A stretch of 64,000 nucleotides of DNA from Bog-756 sp963777665 (GTDB taxonomy: Bacteria > Actinomycetota > Acidimicrobiia > Acidimicrobiales > RAAP-2): positions 930,001-994,000 of the forward strand of contig CAVZRJ010000001.1 in assembly GCA_963777665.1 (NCBI GenBank). The letters are read 5' to 3'. Numbering within the stretch: the stretch's first letter is position 1; every line of letters starts with the position of its first letter. Positions 61,495 through 64,000 of this stretch are shown piece by piece. The position numbers and the translations under genes were made by a program. Below the pieces are notes generated by a model. The model did not search any database and was not told the DNA's origin. It saw only the letters and a list, made by a program, of their open reading frames with translations.

Positions 61495-62594
61495 ATGAGC
61501 AGATCCAGAGGGGTGTGGCTCGCCGCATCTCAGTCGGCGGAGTCACTCGTCGCCGGTGACGTGTTCGAGGCGATGTTGGACGGCTGGCGTGATCAACAAC
61601 TCGCCCGAAGTCTCAACGAGGTGACCATCGATGCCAGAGAGCGGGTGGTGCGCCGGTTCCGTCTCCATGCGCAGAGCTGGCCCTGGGAGTGGCTGCCCGG
61701 CCACCTGGAATCCTGGGTCGGCGAGCTGCGCGTCGACGACCACCGTGCACATTCGACCATCCGCAGCTACCAACTCGCCGTCGGTTCCTTCTGTGACTTC
61801 GTGTGCGACCCGGCCTATGGATGGTCACTGTCATGCACCACCCAGTTCGGCACGGCTCCGAGCCAGGTCTGTCGTCCGGAGAACCTGGCCACCCACACCT
61901 CGGAGTACGAGGGCCACCCGGGTCGCCGGTCGCTGACCCGGGTGGAGCTGCAGTCCCTGTTCGACGCGGCCGACGACGACGTCTGTGCCATCCGGTCCCG
62001 GTCCAAGAAGGGCTGGGCGCCGGCTTTCCGGGACGCGACCATGCTGAAGGTCGCCTATGGGTGGGTCTCCGGCGTCGGGAGGTCCGCATGCTCGAGGTGG
62101 CTGACTTCTCTTCCAATCCGTCGGTACCGGAGTTCGGTGCCTATGGGGTCTGTCAGGTCCGGTGGGGCAAGGCGGCCAAAGGCGGGCCTCCCCGACGGCG
62201 CAGCGTGCTCACCGTGTTCGACTGGTCGACCGAGGTGCTGGCCGAATGGGTGGAGGACATCTGGCCCACGATGGAGCCGGAAGGGTCGGGGCTGTGGCCG
62301 TCCGAGCGCGGGCCGCTGGTCTCAGAGGACCGCATCACTACCGCCTTCACCCGTTGCGCCGAGGCCGCCGGTCTGCCCGGTGGGCTCACGCTCCACTGCC
62401 TGCGCCACAGCTACGTGACCCACCTCATCGAGGACGGCTATGACGCCTTGTTCGTCCAGCAGCAGGCCGGTCACGAGTACGCCTCGACGCTCGCCATCTA
62501 CACGTCGGTGTCCTCGGACTACAAGACCCGCACCCTCCGGGCCGCCCTCGACGGGGCGGTCGAGGCCGCAGCACTTCGCAAGGCTGCACAGTGA
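61495..62594 (+). pseudogene. Tyrosine recombinase/integrase, frameshifted
   Basis: The first part (ATG 61495, SRSRGVWLAASQSAESLVAG) encodes a core-binding helical domain (DFVCDPAYGW) up to AYGW near 62060. The remainder (RRREVRMLEVADF onward) continues in another frame to 62594. It holds the catalytic Arg (in RRREVRML), HCLRHSYVTHL (HxxR), GHEYAS and the Tyr nucleophile in AIYTSV. The run GGGTGGG at 62060-62071 is one G short of the expected reading. It is followed directly by the HTH gene with four-base overlap. Confidence 0.8.
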
Positions 62595-62920
62595 GGGCCC
62601 GCCGGACTGTCCGCTACTCCTGGCGCCTGCGTGAGGTGATGGCCGCCCACGGGATCTGGAAGACCACCGACCTGAAGCCGCTCCTCGCCGAACGAGGCGT
62701 CGAGCTGTCCGCCGCCCAGGTCTATCGACTCGCCACCGGCACGCCCAAGCGCCTGTCGTTGGCCACCTTGGCCGCCCTGTGCGACATCTTCGACTGCACC
62801 CCGGCCGACCTGATCGAGACGACAGCAGCGGCCGGAGCGGCGGCGACGAAGGCCACCCCGGGGCGACCGGCAGCACGGCGTCCCCGTCGGGCCCGCATCA
62901 CCGACGATCACCAGCGATGA
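62591..62920 (+). CDS. Cro/C1-type helix-turn-helix protein
   Basis: 109 residues; GTG start overlapping the recombinase stop by four bases. LAERGVELSAAQVYRLATGTPKRLSLATLAALCDIFDCTPADLIE is an XRE-type helix-turn-helix (YddM/Cro family). The C-terminal 30 residues are Arg/Ala/Pro-rich. Its stop overlaps the next gene's start by four bases. It is probably the regulator of this recombinase module. Confidence 0.85.
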   Translation: MRARRTVRYSWRLREVMAAHGIWKTTDLKPLLAERGVELSAAQVYRLATGTPKRLSLATLAALCDIFDCTPADLIETTAAAGAAATKATPGRPAARRPRRARITDDHQR

Positions 62921-64000
62921 CGGGCGATCCTTGTGCTGCATCGTGTGGGCGGACGACCCGACGACCGGCCTGGCCCGGTGGTGCGCTCTGTCATGTCTGT
63001 GCTCGGCGAAGGCTCTGCCGCCACGGAACCTGCTCTCGTTGTGGGCGTGTCCACTCCCTCCCCGGTGGTGTGCTCCGTGAGGGGGCGACCTGTCGGGACT
63101 GTGCGGGAATCGACGAGGACCTTCTCTGTCGCACCTGTGGCGCCGACGACGACTTCGAGACTCTCGTGCAGTGTCGACGGTGTGCACTCCGGGCCCGGCT
63201 CGGCCGGCTCTTCGACGACGGCTCGGGAACGATCAACCCGGCGTTGGTTCCTCTCGTCGAGGCGCTTGCATCCATGAAAATCCCCCGAGGCGGCCTGTCG
63301 TGGCTCTCGGATCGACTGGTGGTCGAGCGCATCCGCTCCGTCGCCACCGGCACGGTCCCCCTCACCCACGACGGCATCGACATGCTCGCCTTCTCCAACG
63401 GCCGAGAGCATCTACGCGAGCTGCTCATCACCCACGGTGTCTTGGCCGACCGCGACCGCCATCTGGCCGCATTCGATCGGTGGACTACCACCCGGCTCGA
63501 CACCATCGATGATCCCGCCGACCGGCGACTCATCGCCGCCTATCTGCGTTGGCACCACGGGCCCCGACTCACCCGCCTGGCCGAGACGGGCACACTCACC
63601 GAAAACCGCTACTCGGTGGCCCGAGCCCAGACCAACATCGCCGTCCGCCTCCTCGACTGGCTCCGTGCTCGCGACACCGATCTCGTCTCTGCCACCCAGG
63701 CCGACATCGACGCCTGGTTCGCCACCGGACCCAGCACCCGGATCCACTCCCGGTCGTTCCTGCGGTGGGCGATCGCCACTCACCGACGGGACCCGCTCCA
63801 GTTGCCGGTGGACCGGCAGAGTGCACCCCGGGCCATCACCGAAGCGGCGCGACTCGACCTGCTGTCCCGGTTCCTCTCCGACGACGATCTCTCGTTGGTC
63901 GACCGGGTGGCGGCCTGTCTGGTGCTCCTCTATGCGCTACCGGCCAGCCGCATCAGCGGGCTGCTGACGACCGACTTCCAATCCATCGAAGGTGAGCTCA
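62917..64000 (+). CDS. Zinc-knuckle recombinase-like protein (runs off the window)
   Basis: ATG 62917 overlaps the HTH stop and the frame is open for 361 codons to the window end. Residues 6-89 contain many paired Cys (6/10, 25/28, 39/42, 59/62, 71/74, 86/89 plus Cys34), a string of zinc ribbons. The remainder is helical with an integrase N-terminal look (SVARAQTNIAVRLLDWLRARD, ATQADIDAWFATG, SRSFLRWAI, VACLVLLYALPASRISGLL), the last stretch like the region around the first Arg of tyrosine recombinases. A catalytic half beyond the window would confirm this. It is translationally coupled to the HTH gene. Confidence 0.72.
   Translation, partial: MTGDPCAASCGRTTRRPAWPGGALCHVCARRRLCRHGTCSRCGRVHSLPGGVLREGATCRDCAGIDEDLLCRTCGADDDFETLVQCRRCALRARLGRLFDDGSGTINPALVPLVEALASMKIPRGGLSWLSDRLVVERIRSVATGTVPLTHDGIDMLAFSNGREHLRELLITHGVLADRDRHLAAFDRWTTTRLDTIDDPADRRLIAAYLRWHHGPRLTRLAETGTLTENRYSVARAQTNIAVRLLDWLRARDTDLVSATQADIDAWFATGPSTRIHSRSFLRWAIATHRRDPLQLPVDRQSAPRAITEAARLDLLSRFLSDDDLSLVDRVAACLVLLYALPASRISGLLTTDFQSIEGEL

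Overview
This window is high-GC DNA, apparently from an actinobacterium and most like the Acidimicrobiia. Supporting evidence is three F420/LLM-class oxidoreductases, mycothiol-linked enzymes (Mca, a second PIG-L deacetylase, an MDMPI-type protein), a PspA-PspAA-HtpX-PspAB operon, an Rpf-type muralytic protein, two P450s, and secreted proteins carrying the GYW...DGG.F..GDA.F.GS repeat common in that class. The assignment is an inference from gene content, not from a marker gene.

Layout. 0-8 kb: the tail of a surface-polymer acyltransferase, a secreted CocE-like hydrolase, a hydrolase/acyl-CoA dehydrogenase pair, an SDR, and a repeat-containing NlpC/P60 wall hydrolase behind a tandem repeat and a palindrome. 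7.6-13 kb: a PLP decarboxylase-like enzyme and two GGDEF-EAL proteins, one with a damaged EAL site. 13-24.5 kb: a frameshifted MDR gene, an SSAT-like acetyltransferase with a degenerate 3' copy bracketing two small genes, a copper cluster (HMA chaperone, Cu(I) P1B ATPase, secreted type II copper monooxygenase), a 23S rRNA methyltransferase, a nitroreductase, tRNA-Gly(TCC) and a glutaminase pseudogene. 24.5-41.4 kb: a lower-GC DHA2 exporter, a membrane diguanylate cyclase, PIG-L, DedA, a RecB-like nuclease, PAP2, a DsbA-like protein, LLM enzymes, purE, ChbG, SCP2, mca, then the psp operon. 41.4-52.7 kb: rpf, a P450 pair with a pterin dehydratase, fumC-nfo, an LLM enzyme, a prepilin-like protein, and dprA-comM. 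52.8-64 kb: an accessory region with an intact IS1634-family element (5-bp target duplication), an orphan VapB with a deleted vapC, glyA behind a ZTP riboswitch, an ISAzo13-family element, a VapBC45-like pair, and a three-gene overlapping operon of tyrosine recombinase, Cro-like HTH and zinc-knuckle recombinase-like protein that runs off the end.

Several genes are broken by one missing base, mostly in G/C runs (near 15.5, 19.05, 19.8, 59.0 and 62.1 kb, probably 21.25 kb, and a related 2-nt loss at 13.1 kb). In each case an otherwise conserved protein continues in the next frame. This points to homopolymer undercalling in the assembly at least as much as to real gene decay. The glutaminase and vapC lesions differ: each lacks tens of codons, including active-site residues, and these look like true deletions.

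Functional themes are envelope and peptidoglycan remodelling (NlpC/P60, Rpf, PspA operon, DedA, PAP2), c-di-GMP signalling (three GGDEF proteins), copper handling coupled to a secreted cuproenzyme, thiol and xenobiotic metabolism, and DNA uptake or processing (DprA, ComM, pilin-like protein) beside mobile DNA.
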